42,955 nucleotides of DNA from Thermomicrobiaceae bacterium (GTDB lineage Bacteria; Chloroflexota; Chloroflexia; Thermomicrobiales; Thermomicrobiaceae). The notes under the pieces are model-generated. The model saw nothing but the letters and a program-made list of their open reading frames with translations, ran no database searches and was not told where the DNA came from. Positions 6,734-14,015 of the stretch are shown piece after piece; position 1 is the stretch's first letter, and each line of letters begins with the position of its first letter. A program made the translations under genes and the position numbers. The DNA is taken from assembly GCA_014874455.1 (NCBI GenBank), contig JADBJL010000010.1, forward strand, positions 1 through 42,955, in the 5' to 3' direction.

Positions 6734-7875
6734 ACGCTTTGCACCTCTTCGGACACGGGAGCACGAGGCAGAGCCGAGCGGGCCGCCAGCGCTCGGTCGA
6801 TCAGCTCCTGCATCTCGACCTTGAAGCGCGCGCGACCGAACCGCCGCGCTCGCCGGACGATCTCGTCGGTCGAGAAGTGGAGCCGCTCGAAGCGGCGCAC
6901 GGCTTCGATGAGCGACTCCACCGTCTGCTCCGGGAAGAGCACCCCGGTCACGCCGTCGACCACCGTGTCGAGCGCGCCACCCCGGGCCAGCGCGATCGCC
7001 GGCCGGCCCGCGGCCTGTACCTCGACTTGGGCAATGCCGAAGTCGTCTTCAGCCGGGAACACGGCGGCCCGGCAGTGCGCATACAGGCGGAACTTCTCGT
7101 CCTCCGGTACCTGGCCCAAAAACTCGATCGTCGGGCCCGCCTGGGCCATCAACGCCGCGCGGTCGCGCCCCTCACCGACGATCTTCAGTGGCAGCCGGAG
7201 CGCGTTGAACGCGGCGATGGCGAGGTCGATCCGCTTGTACGGCACCAGCCGGGAGACCAGCAGGAAATAGTCGCCGATCTCGCCAGGCGGGGCCGGCCGT
7301 GCCCGCTCGACGTCGACCGGCGGGAAGATGACCGTCGCCTCGCGCCCCCACCAGGCCCGGATCCGCTGCGCCACCGCGCTCGAGTTGGCCACGATGACGT
7401 CGACCCGCTGCGCCGTCGCCACATCCCAGCGACGTAGCCAGGCGAGCACTGGCGGCAGCAGACGGCGCAGCAGCGGGCCGATCTGCTCGCGCTCGGCGTA
7501 CTGGCCGAAGTTCCAGGCGAAGCGCATCGGGCTGTGACAGTAGCAGACGTGCAGCGTGCCGGGTGCGGTGCGTACCCCCTTGGCAAACGCGCTGCTCGAG
7601 CTGACGACGACTGAGTAACCCTCCAACCGGAAGCGGCGGAAGGCGAGCGGGTAGAGCGGCAGGTAGATCTGGTGGTGGCGATGCACGCCGGGTAGTCGCT
7701 GCATGAACGAGCTACGGATATCCCACGATCGATAGGCAGGCGGCATACCATCGGGGTCGTACATCGAGGTAAAGACCGGAGCTTCTGGGAACAGCTCGTG
7801 GAGCGCCTCGAGCACGCGCTCCGCCCCGCCGTACTGGTTGAGGTAGTCGTGTACCAGCGCCACCCGCCCCTGCAC
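6724..7875 (-). CDS. Family 4-type glycosyltransferase
   Basis: Predicted 383-residue GT-B glycosyltransferase that moves a sugar from a nucleotide donor during exopolysaccharide or glycan synthesis. The N-terminal domain begins VALVHDYLNQYGGAERV, typical of family 4. The C-terminal donor domain has the SRLVPYKRIDLAI start and the acidic motif EDDFGIAQVEVQAAGRPAIA. The GTG at 7875 is chosen because GGGGGAG lies 5 bases before it; an earlier in-frame GTG at 7902 would give 392 residues but lacks such a site. TATGAT on the minus strand at 7915-7920 may be the -10 of this operon. Confidence 0.9.
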   Translation of the reverse strand: MQGRVALVHDYLNQYGGAERVLEALHELFPEAPVFTSMYDPDGMPPAYRSWDIRSSFMQRLPGVHRHHQIYLPLYPLAFRRFRLEGYSVVVSSSSAFAKGVRTAPGTLHVCYCHSPMRFAWNFGQYAEREQIGPLLRRLLPPVLAWLRRWDVATAQRVDVIVANSSAVAQRIRAWWGREATVIFPPVDVERARPAPPGEIGDYFLLVSRLVPYKRIDLAIAAFNALRLPLKIVGEGRDRAALMAQAGPTIEFLGQVPEDEKFRLYAHCRAAVFPAEDDFGIAQVEVQAAGRPAIALARGGALDTVVDGVTGVLFPEQTVESLIEAVRRFERLHFSTDEIVRRARRFGRARFKVEMQELIDRALAARSALPRAPVSEEVQSVWS

Positions 7876-8008
7876 GGTCGCTCCCCCACTCTGGGTACTC
7901 ACACCCGGTCACCCATCATACCCTAACGCCTCAGGCTTGCCCGGTGGACAGGAGGCAGCACTGGGTCGAGACGGAGCGGCATCCGCTATCCATCAGGGAG
8001 GAACGATA

Positions 8009-8025
8009 CCGGGCCCGGCGCCCGG
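8009..8025 (-). terminator. Short GC hairpin downstream of the GNAT gene
   Basis: CCGGGC (8009-8014) and GCCCGG (8020-8025) with a 5-base loop, 25 bases after the GNAT stop on the minus strand. The stem is short and lacks a T-run, so the call is weak. Confidence 0.3.
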
Positions 8026-8050
8026 ACCACAGCGATCCCCCGAAGAGATG

Positions 8051-8650
8051 TCAGGAGGCCGGGGCGATAACATAGCGCATGATCGGGCGGCGCTCCGCAC
8101 GCCGGGCCACCTCGATGAAGCCGGCCCGCTCGAACGCCGAAGCCAGCCCGGTGAAGCCCCGGGCGGCTTCCACCGCCTGGCCGCGAGGATCGACCGGATA
8201 GGCCTCGACGATTCGCGCACCCTGCTGCGCCGCGTACTCGACGGCCGCCTGGATCAGGGGTACCAGCAGCCCTCGTCGCCGGTATTCCCTCGCTACGAAG
8301 AAGCAGATGATCGACCAGACCGGCTGGTCATCCACACGCGCCAGTATCCGGGATCGCTCGAGCGCCGGGTACGATTCCCGTGGGCCGAGAGAGCACCAGG
8401 CGACGGGCCGCTCGTCGAGGTAGCCGAGGATGCCTGGCACCTGGCCGGAAGCCACGATCCCCTGCAGGACCTGCTTCCGCTCCGCGGCGGAAAAGCGGGA
8501 GAACTCGGAGCGGCTCAGCCGCCACCAGGTGCACCAGCAGCCGCTATAGGCCCCGCGCGGGCCGAACAGCCGCTCGAGATCTCCCCAGCGCTCGGCCGTT
8601 ACCGGCCGGACGTCGAGCTCTGGTATACCATCGGAAACAATCATCGGCAT
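8051..8650 (-). CDS. GNAT-family N-acetyltransferase
   Basis: Predicted 199-residue acetyl-CoA-dependent acetyltransferase of unknown substrate. The acetyl-CoA loop is recognisable as VAREYRRRGLLVPLIQAAVEYA (Q/RxxGxG/A-like), after the strand SIICFFV. A cysteine/tryptophan-rich segment (SGCWCTWWRLSR) lies near residues 36-47 and is common in a subgroup of GNAT proteins annotated only as acetyltransferases. ATG 8650 is taken as the start; ATG 8644 is also possible. It is the last of three minus-strand genes. Confidence 0.85.
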   Translation of the reverse strand: MPMIVSDGIPELDVRPVTAERWGDLERLFGPRGAYSGCWCTWWRLSRSEFSRFSAAERKQVLQGIVASGQVPGILGYLDERPVAWCSLGPRESYPALERSRILARVDDQPVWSIICFFVAREYRRRGLLVPLIQAAVEYAAQQGARIVEAYPVDPRGQAVEAARGFTGLASAFERAGFIEVARRAERRPIMRYVIAPAS

Positions 8651-8835
8651 GCTGCCCTCGCTATCCACATGTCGCCTCCGAATGAGAGCACCAGGACTCG
8701 CCCGGCAGGGTGACCGTCGCAACTCCCACCGCGAGCGCCAGCAAGAGGTTGCAGTCGGGCCGCATGGTCACGGCCCGGGCCTCCCATCGTGCGGGGAAGA
8801 TCAGCGTTCTCGCTCGCCCGGCCTTCCCGTTCGCC

Positions 8836-9204
8836 TCACGGCTCAGCCGGCCGAGCGAGATCGCCGCCGAGCAGTTCCAGGATCGTCTCGACGACCGGAA
8901 CCGGATCCCTGACCGGCTCGATGGCGACCGAGACGTGGCCACCGGGGTGCGGGGCGACGAACTGGTAGAAGTTTCCGTACCGGATTAGCACGAACTGGAG
9001 CCCACCGCAGTCGATGTTTCCCCGCTGGATGGTCAAGGCCAGGATCGCCGGGTTGACGAGCAGCTCTTCGTCGGTGTCGGACTCAGCGCTGCTCGCGCTG
9101 GCGATGTCCGGCTTGGTCGCGGACGCCAGGACGCCGTCTCGGTAAACCGCGGCGTAGCGGATGGACGGGTGGAGCGCCAGCAGCGCGTCGAGCAGGCTCT
9201 GCAT
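8836..9204 (-). CDS. Small roadblock-like hypothetical protein
   Basis: Predicted 122-residue soluble protein. The pattern of an N-terminal helix (MQSLLDALLALHPSIRYAAV), the strand YRDGVLASAT, a central helix and the strand LQFVLIRYGNFYQFVAP resembles Roadblock/LC7 proteins, but the match is loose and the acidic insert ASASSAESDTDEE is unusual. The ATG at 9204 lies 7 bases after the DinB-like stop codon. An upstream GTG at 9234 would overlap that gene. Function unknown. Confidence 0.6.
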   Translation of the reverse strand: MQSLLDALLALHPSIRYAAVYRDGVLASATKPDIASASSAESDTDEELLVNPAILALTIQRGNIDCGGLQFVLIRYGNFYQFVAPHPGGHVSVAIEPVRDPVPVVETILELLGGDLARPAEP

Positions 9205-9211
9205 GGCCGCG

Positions 9212-9679
9212 CTACTTCCCGGCGAGCCAGGCACGGATCGACTCCGCGTGCTCCGGGTAGTGCCAGTACGTGTTCCCCGCGATCAACACCCAAACCGGGC
9301 GACCGCCGGTCCAGGGGAACCGGTCCGGCGCCGCCAGCGCGTCCTCCGGCAGCGCCTCGATCGTCTCGAGCAACTGCCGGTAGACCTCTCGCTCCTCAGC
9401 CAGCACCTCATCCAGCGGACGGTCGCGGTTGGCGCGGAAGACGCGCTCGTTGATCTCGTCGACTTCGCCCTGCAGGCCGCGGTTGCCGGTTCGTAGCCCA
9501 TCGAGCACGCTGCGCTCCCAGAAGCCGACGTGCGCCACGATGTCCTTGACCGACCAGTCGCCAGTGACTCCTGGCTCGCTCAAGCGCTCCGGGGCGATCC
9601 CGGCCAAAAGCGCCTCCCACTCGGCACGTGCGGCGCGTATGCGCTCGAGCAACCCAGCCTTGGTCACGACGTCATCCAT
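9212..9679 (-). CDS. DinB/ClbS-like four-helix-bundle protein
   Basis: Predicted 155-residue protein of the DinB-like superfamily, mostly helical with possible metal histidines (H in VKDIVAHVGFWE and in GNTYWHYPEHAES). The family includes thiol S-transferases and cyclopropane hydrolases; the substrate here is unknown. The ATG at 9679 has GGAGGAG 6 bases upstream. The genes downstream on the same strand (roadblock-like, then GNAT) may be co-transcribed. Confidence 0.8.
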   Translation of the reverse strand: MDDVVTKAGLLERIRAARAEWEALLAGIAPERLSEPGVTGDWSVKDIVAHVGFWERSVLDGLRTGNRGLQGEVDEINERVFRANRDRPLDEVLAEEREVYRQLLETIEALPEDALAAPDRFPWTGGRPVWVLIAGNTYWHYPEHAESIRAWLAGK

Positions 9680-9816
9680 GTCGTGCTCCTCCAACCCGGC
9701 CTGCAGCCGGACGACTGGAACCCGGCTCGCAGACACCGCCAACCGTCCCCCGCACGACCAGTCCATCCCGTTGTCGACGGCAGTACCACTGGTCGCACCA
9801 TAACGCGGGTCATGCG

Positions 9817-9846
9817 GCCCGTCAAGCGTCTGCTTGCTTGACGGGC
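9817..9846. promoter_or_regulatory. Perfect 11-base dyad overlapping the arsR -35
   Basis: GCCCGTCAAGC (9817-9827) and GCTTGACGGGC (9836-9846) are perfect inverted repeats with an 8-base spacer. The right arm contains the predicted -35 (TTGACG). It lies between divergent genes, so it is not an obvious terminator of either; a protein-binding site is more likely. Confidence 0.5.
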
Positions 9847-9866
9847 GGGGCTCTGTCCTGTAGTGT
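9838..9866 (+). promoter_or_regulatory. Promoter of the arsR-rhodanese operon
   Basis: TTGACG (9838-9843), 17 bases, then TAGTGT (9861-9866). The -10 is imperfect but its position relative to the operator and the TTG start at 9910 is reasonable. Confidence 0.55.
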
Positions 9867-9888
9867 ATATGCGACAATTCGAATATAC
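9865..9888. promoter_or_regulatory. ArsR-type operator dyad
   Basis: A 24-base imperfect palindrome with GTATAT-n-CGA in one half and TCG-n-ATATAC in the other; 9 of 12 positions are symmetric. Long AT-rich dyads of this shape are the usual sites of ArsR/SmtB regulators. It sits on the predicted -10/start region, so the encoded regulator probably represses its own operon. Confidence 0.65.
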
Positions 9889-9909
9889 GGATGGAGCGGA
9901 GGATCAGGG

Positions 9910-10251
9910 TTGATCGATCTCGAGCGCAAGCGCGAGCTGTACCGACTTCAGGCGGAACTCTGCCAGACCCTGGCCGACCCTACCCGCCTCGAGCTGCTCG
10001 AGTTGCTCGGCGAGGGGCCACGGCCGGTTAAGGATCTGGTGCGAGCCACCGGGCAACGCCAGGCTAAGGTCAGCCAGCACCTGGCGGTGATGCGGCAACG
10101 TGGGATGGTGGTGGCCGAGCGGGTGGGGACGGAAGTACACTACTCGCTCGCCGATCCCCGCATCCTCGACGCCTGCCACATCACCCGCCAGATGCTGATC
10201 GACCGGTTGCGTCGGCAGCATGCGCTGGCAGTCGTCGTCGGAGGGGAGTGA
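9910..10251 (+). CDS. ArsR-family transcriptional regulator
   Basis: Predicted 113-residue winged-helix repressor. The [12 protein letters not shown] start of the DNA-binding domain, the recognition helix [15 protein letters not shown] and the wing [13 protein letters not shown] are clear. The ELCVCDL metal motif of arsenic sensors is absent. The only cysteines are Cys18 and Cys89, one near each end, so a dithiol or persulfide sensing mode is possible but unproven. The TTG start at 9910 is favoured by GGAGGA at 9898-9903. The operon encodes sulfur-handling proteins, suggesting a reactive-sulfur signal. Confidence 0.88.
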   Translation: MIDLERKRELYRLQAELCQTLADPTRLELLELLGEGPRPVKDLVRATGQRQAKVSQHLAVMRQRGMVVAERVGTEVHYSLADPRILDACHITRQMLIDRLRRQHALAVVVGGE

Positions 10252-10259
10252 GAGGAGCG

Positions 10260-10463
10260 ATGCCGATCTACGAGTACCGCTGCGAGGCCTGTGGGGAACG
10301 GTTCGAAAAGCTCGTCCGCAGTGCTCGGTCGGACGAGCCGGTCGTCTGTCCACGGTGCGGCGCAGTGGAGACACGGAAGCAGTTTTCGGCTTTCAGCGCG
10401 CTGGGGCTCGAGCGAGCGGCCAGCGGCGGATCGTACTGCGCACCGGGACGGGGCTCCGGCTGA
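10260..10463 (+). CDS. FmdB-family zinc ribbon protein
   Basis: Predicted 67-residue protein beginning MPIYEYRC, the hallmark of FmdB/CxxC_CxxC_SSSS putative regulatory proteins. Cys8-x2-Cys11 and Cys30-x2-Cys33 would bind one zinc. GAGAGGAG precedes the ATG. It starts 8 bases after the arsR stop. The normal Cys-rich tail is cut short: only one further cysteine occurs before the stop at 10463, while another frame to 10537 carries a Cys-rich end. See the finding on a possible frameshift. Confidence 0.85.
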   Translation: MPIYEYRCEACGERFEKLVRSARSDEPVVCPRCGAVETRKQFSAFSALGLERAASGGSYCAPGRGSG

Positions 10464-10551
10464 GCCATCGGCTGAGCGGGCCGTCGGCCTGCTGTGACGA
10501 GCCGGGCGAATCGGATGGAGTAGACAGCACCTGCTGATTGGAGGCGATTCG

Positions 10552-10959
10552 ATGGTGAGCTATGGCTTCAGCATCACGCTCGACCAGCCGTTCGACCAGG
10601 TCGTCGAGCGGGTGAGAGAGGAACTCAAGACTGAGGGCTTCGGCGTCCTCACCGAGATCGATGTCCAGCGGACCTTGCGGGAGAAGCTGGGGAAGGAAAT
10701 GGAACGGTACGTGATCCTCGGCGCCTGCAACCCGCACCTGGCCCATCAGGCACTCGACCGTGAGCGCGAGATCGGGCTACTTCTCCCCTGCAACGTCGTC
10801 GTGCGGGAAGTCGATGGCCGTAGCTGGGTCGGCATCGCTGATCCACAAGCGATGCTGTCGGTAAGTGGCAATCCGGCGCTGGACGAGCTGGCGACGGAGG
10901 CCAAGACACGGCTGCAGCGGGTCATCGACTCGCTCGCTCGCCAGCGGGCGGAGGCATAG
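10552..10959 (+). CDS. DUF302 domain protein
   Basis: Predicted 135-residue soluble protein of the DUF302 family: an alpha/beta fold with FGVLTEIDVQRTLREKLG, the GACNPHLAHQAL loop and the LLLPCNVVVREVDG strand pair, all conserved features. DUF302 proteins often sit next to sulfide, thiosulfate or persulfide genes, but their activity is not established. The two cysteines in GACNP and LLPCN are typical. GGAGG precedes the ATG, and the next gene starts 1 base after its stop codon. Confidence 0.9.
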   Translation: MVSYGFSITLDQPFDQVVERVREELKTEGFGVLTEIDVQRTLREKLGKEMERYVILGACNPHLAHQALDREREIGLLLPCNVVVREVDGRSWVGIADPQAMLSVSGNPALDELATEAKTRLQRVIDSLARQRAEA

Positions 10960-10960
10960 G

Positions 10961-12358
10961 ATGTTCTTCCAGCAGATCCTCCGAGACGATATCGGCTGCG
11001 CCGCCTACCTGGTCGGATCGAACCAGGCTGCTGTCGCTGCAGTCGTCGATCCGCGCATCGACATGGTGGACGAGATCCTCGACATCGCCGAGCGCGAGGG
11101 GCTGCGTATCCGCTACATCGTCGAGACGCACAACCACGCCGACCACGTCTCCGGGCATCACCAGCTTGCCGCGCGCACCGGCGCCACCATCGCGGTGCAT
11201 GCACTGGCTGGGGCTGCCTACCCTCACCTCCCCCTCGAGGATGGCGACGAGCTCGAGTTGGGCGAGGTCATCCTCCGGATTATTCACACGCCCGGTCACC
11301 GGCCCGAACACATCGTGGTGGCAGTGATCGACCGTTCGCGCGGCCCGGAACCGTGGCTACTGCTGACCGGAGACTCGCTCTTTATCGGGGACGTGGCGCG
11401 TCCTGACCTGGCCGTCGATGGCACCGAGGGCGCCAGCGCGCTCTTCGAGAGCCTGCACCGGCGGCTACTCTCCCTCCCGGAAGGAACGATGGTCTATCCC
11501 GGCCATGTCTCCGGCTCGCTCTGTGGCCGGGTCGACAACCGGATGACCGGCACGACGCTCGGGTTCGAGCGCCGATACAACCCAGCCCTCGCGATCGTCG
11601 ACCGCGACCTGTTCGTCCGCTACATGAACGAGGGGCTACCCGAGCGGCCACCGAACATGGCGCGCATCGTCGAGCTCAACCGCGGCGCCGAGCCGCCGCA
11701 AATACCGGAGGCGAAGCCGCTCTCCCCGGAAATCGTCCGGGGGCTGATCGAGCAGGCTGGCGCGGTCGTGCTCGACACGCGCTCACCCGGCGAGTTCGCC
11801 GCCGGGCACGTACCAGGAGCCGTCTCGGTGCCGTGGTCCGGCGGGCAGTTCCAGAACCGCGTCGGTCTGGTGATCCCTGCCGACTCACCACTGGTACTGG
11901 TCAGTGCCTCCGACGAAGAAGCCAAGCGAGCGGTACGCGCGCTCGCGGTCATCGGCTACGACCGGGTCGCCGGGTATCTCGCTGGCGGAATGGACGCCTG
12001 GGAAAGACAGGGGTACGACGACGTCAACCTGCCGGTCTTGACGGTGCTCGAACTGTGGGAGCGGGTGAACCGCGAACCGTCGTTCCAAGTCCTCGACGTG
12101 CGAGAAGTGTCCGAATGGTCGGCAGGCCATATCCCTGGCGCCATACACCTCCCGTATTACCGAGTTCCCCAGCAGGAGGCGCCGCTCGATCCGAACCGAC
12201 CTCTGGCCGTGATCTGCGCGAGCGGCACGCGCAGCTCGATCGCGGCCAGCCTCTTGCAAGCGCGCGGTTGGACGCAGATCTTCGCCGTGCCCGACGGCGT
12301 GACCGCCTGGAAGGCAGCCGGCCTGCCGCTGGTGAACGAACCGGTACTCGCCCGGTGA
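10961..12358 (+). CDS. Persulfide dioxygenase-like MBL-rhodanese-rhodanese fusion
   Basis: Predicted 465-residue cytoplasmic enzyme. Residues 1-240 form a metallo-beta-lactamase domain of the ETHE1/glyoxalase II type: HNHADH (57-62), TPGH (110-113), TGDSLF (136-141) and YPGHVSGSLCG (179-189). Two rhodanese domains follow (about 255-350 and 365-455). The second has the active loop CASGTRS. In the first the loop reads SASDEEA, with no cysteine, so it is probably non-catalytic. ETHE1-type enzymes oxidise glutathione or related persulfides to sulfite, and rhodaneses move sulfane sulfur. Its place in the operon supports sulfur detoxification. Confidence 0.88.
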   Translation: MFFQQILRDDIGCAAYLVGSNQAAVAAVVDPRIDMVDEILDIAEREGLRIRYIVETHNHADHVSGHHQLAARTGATIAVHALAGAAYPHLPLEDGDELELGEVILRIIHTPGHRPEHIVVAVIDRSRGPEPWLLLTGDSLFIGDVARPDLAVDGTEGASALFESLHRRLLSLPEGTMVYPGHVSGSLCGRVDNRMTGTTLGFERRYNPALAIVDRDLFVRYMNEGLPERPPNMARIVELNRGAEPPQIPEAKPLSPEIVRGLIEQAGAVVLDTRSPGEFAAGHVPGAVSVPWSGGQFQNRVGLVIPADSPLVLVSASDEEAKRAVRALAVIGYDRVAGYLAGGMDAWERQGYDDVNLPVLTVLELWERVNREPSFQVLDVREVSEWSAGHIPGAIHLPYYRVPQQEAPLDPNRPLAVICASGTRSSIAASLLQARGWTQIFAVPDGVTAWKAAGLPLVNEPVLAR

Positions 12359-12384
12359 GGGCGTGAGAGCAGGGGGTAGCGCGC

Positions 12385-12720
12385 ATGATCCTACGCCGAC
12401 TTCTCACCGGCCCGGCAGTGCCCGAGGTCACCCCGGAGGAGGCGCTGCGCCGGCAACAAGCAGGCGCATTGATCGTCGATGTCCGGGAACCGCACGAATG
12501 GCGCGCCGGTCATATCCCGGGCGCGGTTCACATCCCGCTCGACCAGTTGGCCGCGCGCCTCGGCGAACTCGAGACCGAGCGGGAGATCATCCTCGTCTGC
12601 CGCAGCGGCAACCGGAGTGCCTATGCGACGGCGTTACTCGGGAAGGCCGGCTTCGGTCAGGTCTATAACCTCGTCGGTGGAGTGATCGCCTGGGCGCGGC
12701 GCGGTCTACCGCTCACCTGA
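12385..12720 (+). CDS. Single-domain rhodanese
   Basis: Predicted 111-residue sulfurtransferase. The domain opens with EVTPEEALRRQQAGALIVDVREPHEW. It carries the GHIPGAVHIPL motif and has the catalytic loop CRSGNRS. There is no signal peptide, so it acts in the cytoplasm. It starts 26 bases after the fusion enzyme and ends the operon, with a hairpin about 50 bases downstream. It probably works with the MBL-rhodanese fusion on persulfide sulfur. Confidence 0.92.
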   Translation: MILRRLLTGPAVPEVTPEEALRRQQAGALIVDVREPHEWRAGHIPGAVHIPLDQLAARLGELETEREIILVCRSGNRSAYATALLGKAGFGQVYNLVGGVIAWARRGLPLT

Positions 12721-12772
12721 GGCCACCCCGGTCGCGTCGGGGCCTTACCGTACCGTCGACGAAACCGAGAGT

Positions 12773-12801
12773 ACGAGGGCGAGCCGCACGCTCGCCCTCG
12801 T
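12773..12801 (+). terminator. Terminator hairpin after the sulfur operon
   Basis: ACGAGGGCGAG (12773-12783) and CTCGCCCTCGT (12791-12801) form a perfect 11-base stem with a 7-base loop. No T-run follows. Confidence 0.65.
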
Positions 12802-12882
12802 CACATCTCGCGACGTGCCGCGCTCCCGTCTTCGGCCCGGTCGCCAGCATGCACTCACAGCGCCACGCACTCGCTCGCCCGA

Positions 12883-12911
12883 TTGGCTGGCCTGGCCGCC
12901 TGTGTGAGAAT
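12883..12911 (+). promoter_or_regulatory. Possible promoter of the arginase-family gene
   Basis: TTGGCT (12883-12888), 17 bases, GAGAAT (12906-12911): four matches of six in each box. It is placed 44 bases before the ATG at 12956. Confidence 0.35.
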
Positions 12912-12955
12912 CGAGGCCGACCTGCGGTACCCTATCGAGTCGGGAGGGGAAAACG

Positions 12956-13999
12956 ATGGCCGGTCACGCGATGCATCGCCCCCATGAGCCAGTCGTCCGC
13001 ATGCTGGTACCACGCCTCTACGGAGGCGTCCCCACGCTCTTCGGCGCGCCGCTGGCCGAGACGTCCGAGGATCTCCGCGGCGCCGACGTCGCGTTCCTCG
13101 GCATCCCCTGGCGAGCGCCCACCCCGGACTCCCGAACCGGCAGCATGACGGCCAACTACGAGGGGACAGCGCTCACACCGTCGCAGTTCCGCGTCAACGC
13201 GATCCGCTACGGTGGATATCTGCCCGAGCTCGACCTCGACGTCTTCGAGCACCTGCGGCTGGTCGACTGCGGCGATGTGGACGTCTCACGAGACATGCGG
13301 CGGATGCTGGAGACCGTCGAGCAAACGATCGCGGCGCTGCTCCAGGCCGGCTGCATCCCGATCACGCTAGGCGGAAATGCTGGCCCGAGTACCTACCCTG
13401 TGATCAAGGCCATCGCCACCGAGGCCGGCGGGCCCGTCGCCGTGCTCAACCTGGATGCGCACGCCGACAACGAGCGGGGTGACTGGGAAGAGGACGATCC
13501 CCGCGAGCCGCGCTGGGCCTCGAGCTGGGTCTGGCGCATCCTCGGGCTGCCGGGCGTCGACCCGGCACGCTTCTACCACGTCGGATTGCGCGGGCCGCTC
13601 AACGATCGTGAGACGTTCACACGCTTCCAGGAGCGCGGCGTCCCGCGCGAGCACATCTTCACCTACCGGGAGCTGAAGCGAGCCCGGCGGGTCGGCTTCG
13701 ATGAGTGGGCAGAGGAGCTGGCCCACCAGATCGCTGACGGCGCTGCCAAGGTCTGGATCGCCCTCGACCCCGATGTACTGGATCTCAGCTCGAACCCGGA
13801 CTTCGGCGACGACCCGCTCGGCCCCAGCGCCGCCGAGGTGATCGAACTGGTCTACCAGACGGCCCGGGCGGCCGGGCGTGGGAAGTTCGCCGGGCTGGCC
13901 ATGATGGCCGTGCCCCACACCGCGCAGACGCTCCACCATATCTGCGTCTATGTCCTGCTCTACGCGCTGGCCGGCATGATCTCCGGCGCGGCCAGGTGA
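12956..13999 (+). CDS. Arginase/agmatinase-family protein, one metal ligand replaced
   Basis: Predicted 347-residue ureohydrolase-fold protein. Manganese motifs are visible: NLDAHADNE (Asp167, His169, Asp171) and ALDPDVLD (Asp271, Asp273). The first motif, normally GGDHS, is GGNAG (139-143), so the first metal-binding histidine is alanine 142. The usual SFDIDxxDPxxAPG is also divergent (DPDVLDLSSNPDFGD). It may bind a single metal ion, act on an unusual substrate, or be inactive. GGGAGGGG precedes the ATG. It is followed 16 bases later by a membrane protein gene; a functional link is unclear. Confidence 0.8.
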   Translation: MAGHAMHRPHEPVVRMLVPRLYGGVPTLFGAPLAETSEDLRGADVAFLGIPWRAPTPDSRTGSMTANYEGTALTPSQFRVNAIRYGGYLPELDLDVFEHLRLVDCGDVDVSRDMRRMLETVEQTIAALLQAGCIPITLGGNAGPSTYPVIKAIATEAGGPVAVLNLDAHADNERGDWEEDDPREPRWASSWVWRILGLPGVDPARFYHVGLRGPLNDRETFTRFQERGVPREHIFTYRELKRARRVGFDEWAEELAHQIADGAAKVWIALDPDVLDLSSNPDFGDDPLGPSAAEVIELVYQTARAAGRGKFAGLAMMAVPHTAQTLHHICVYVLLYALAGMISGAAR

Positions 14000-14015
14000 G
14001 CGTGGCTGAGGCACC

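Noticed and set aside
7937-8713. Long plus-strand open frame of 258 codons opposite the GNAT gene
   Set aside because: It is the antisense shadow of a clear GNAT gene, lacks a recognisable fold and has composition typical of reverse-strand GC-rich frames.
8661-8942. Possible small secreted peptide (minus strand) with a hydrophobic stretch
   Set aside because: It overlaps the roadblock-like gene, has no ribosome site and no similarity that I can recognise.
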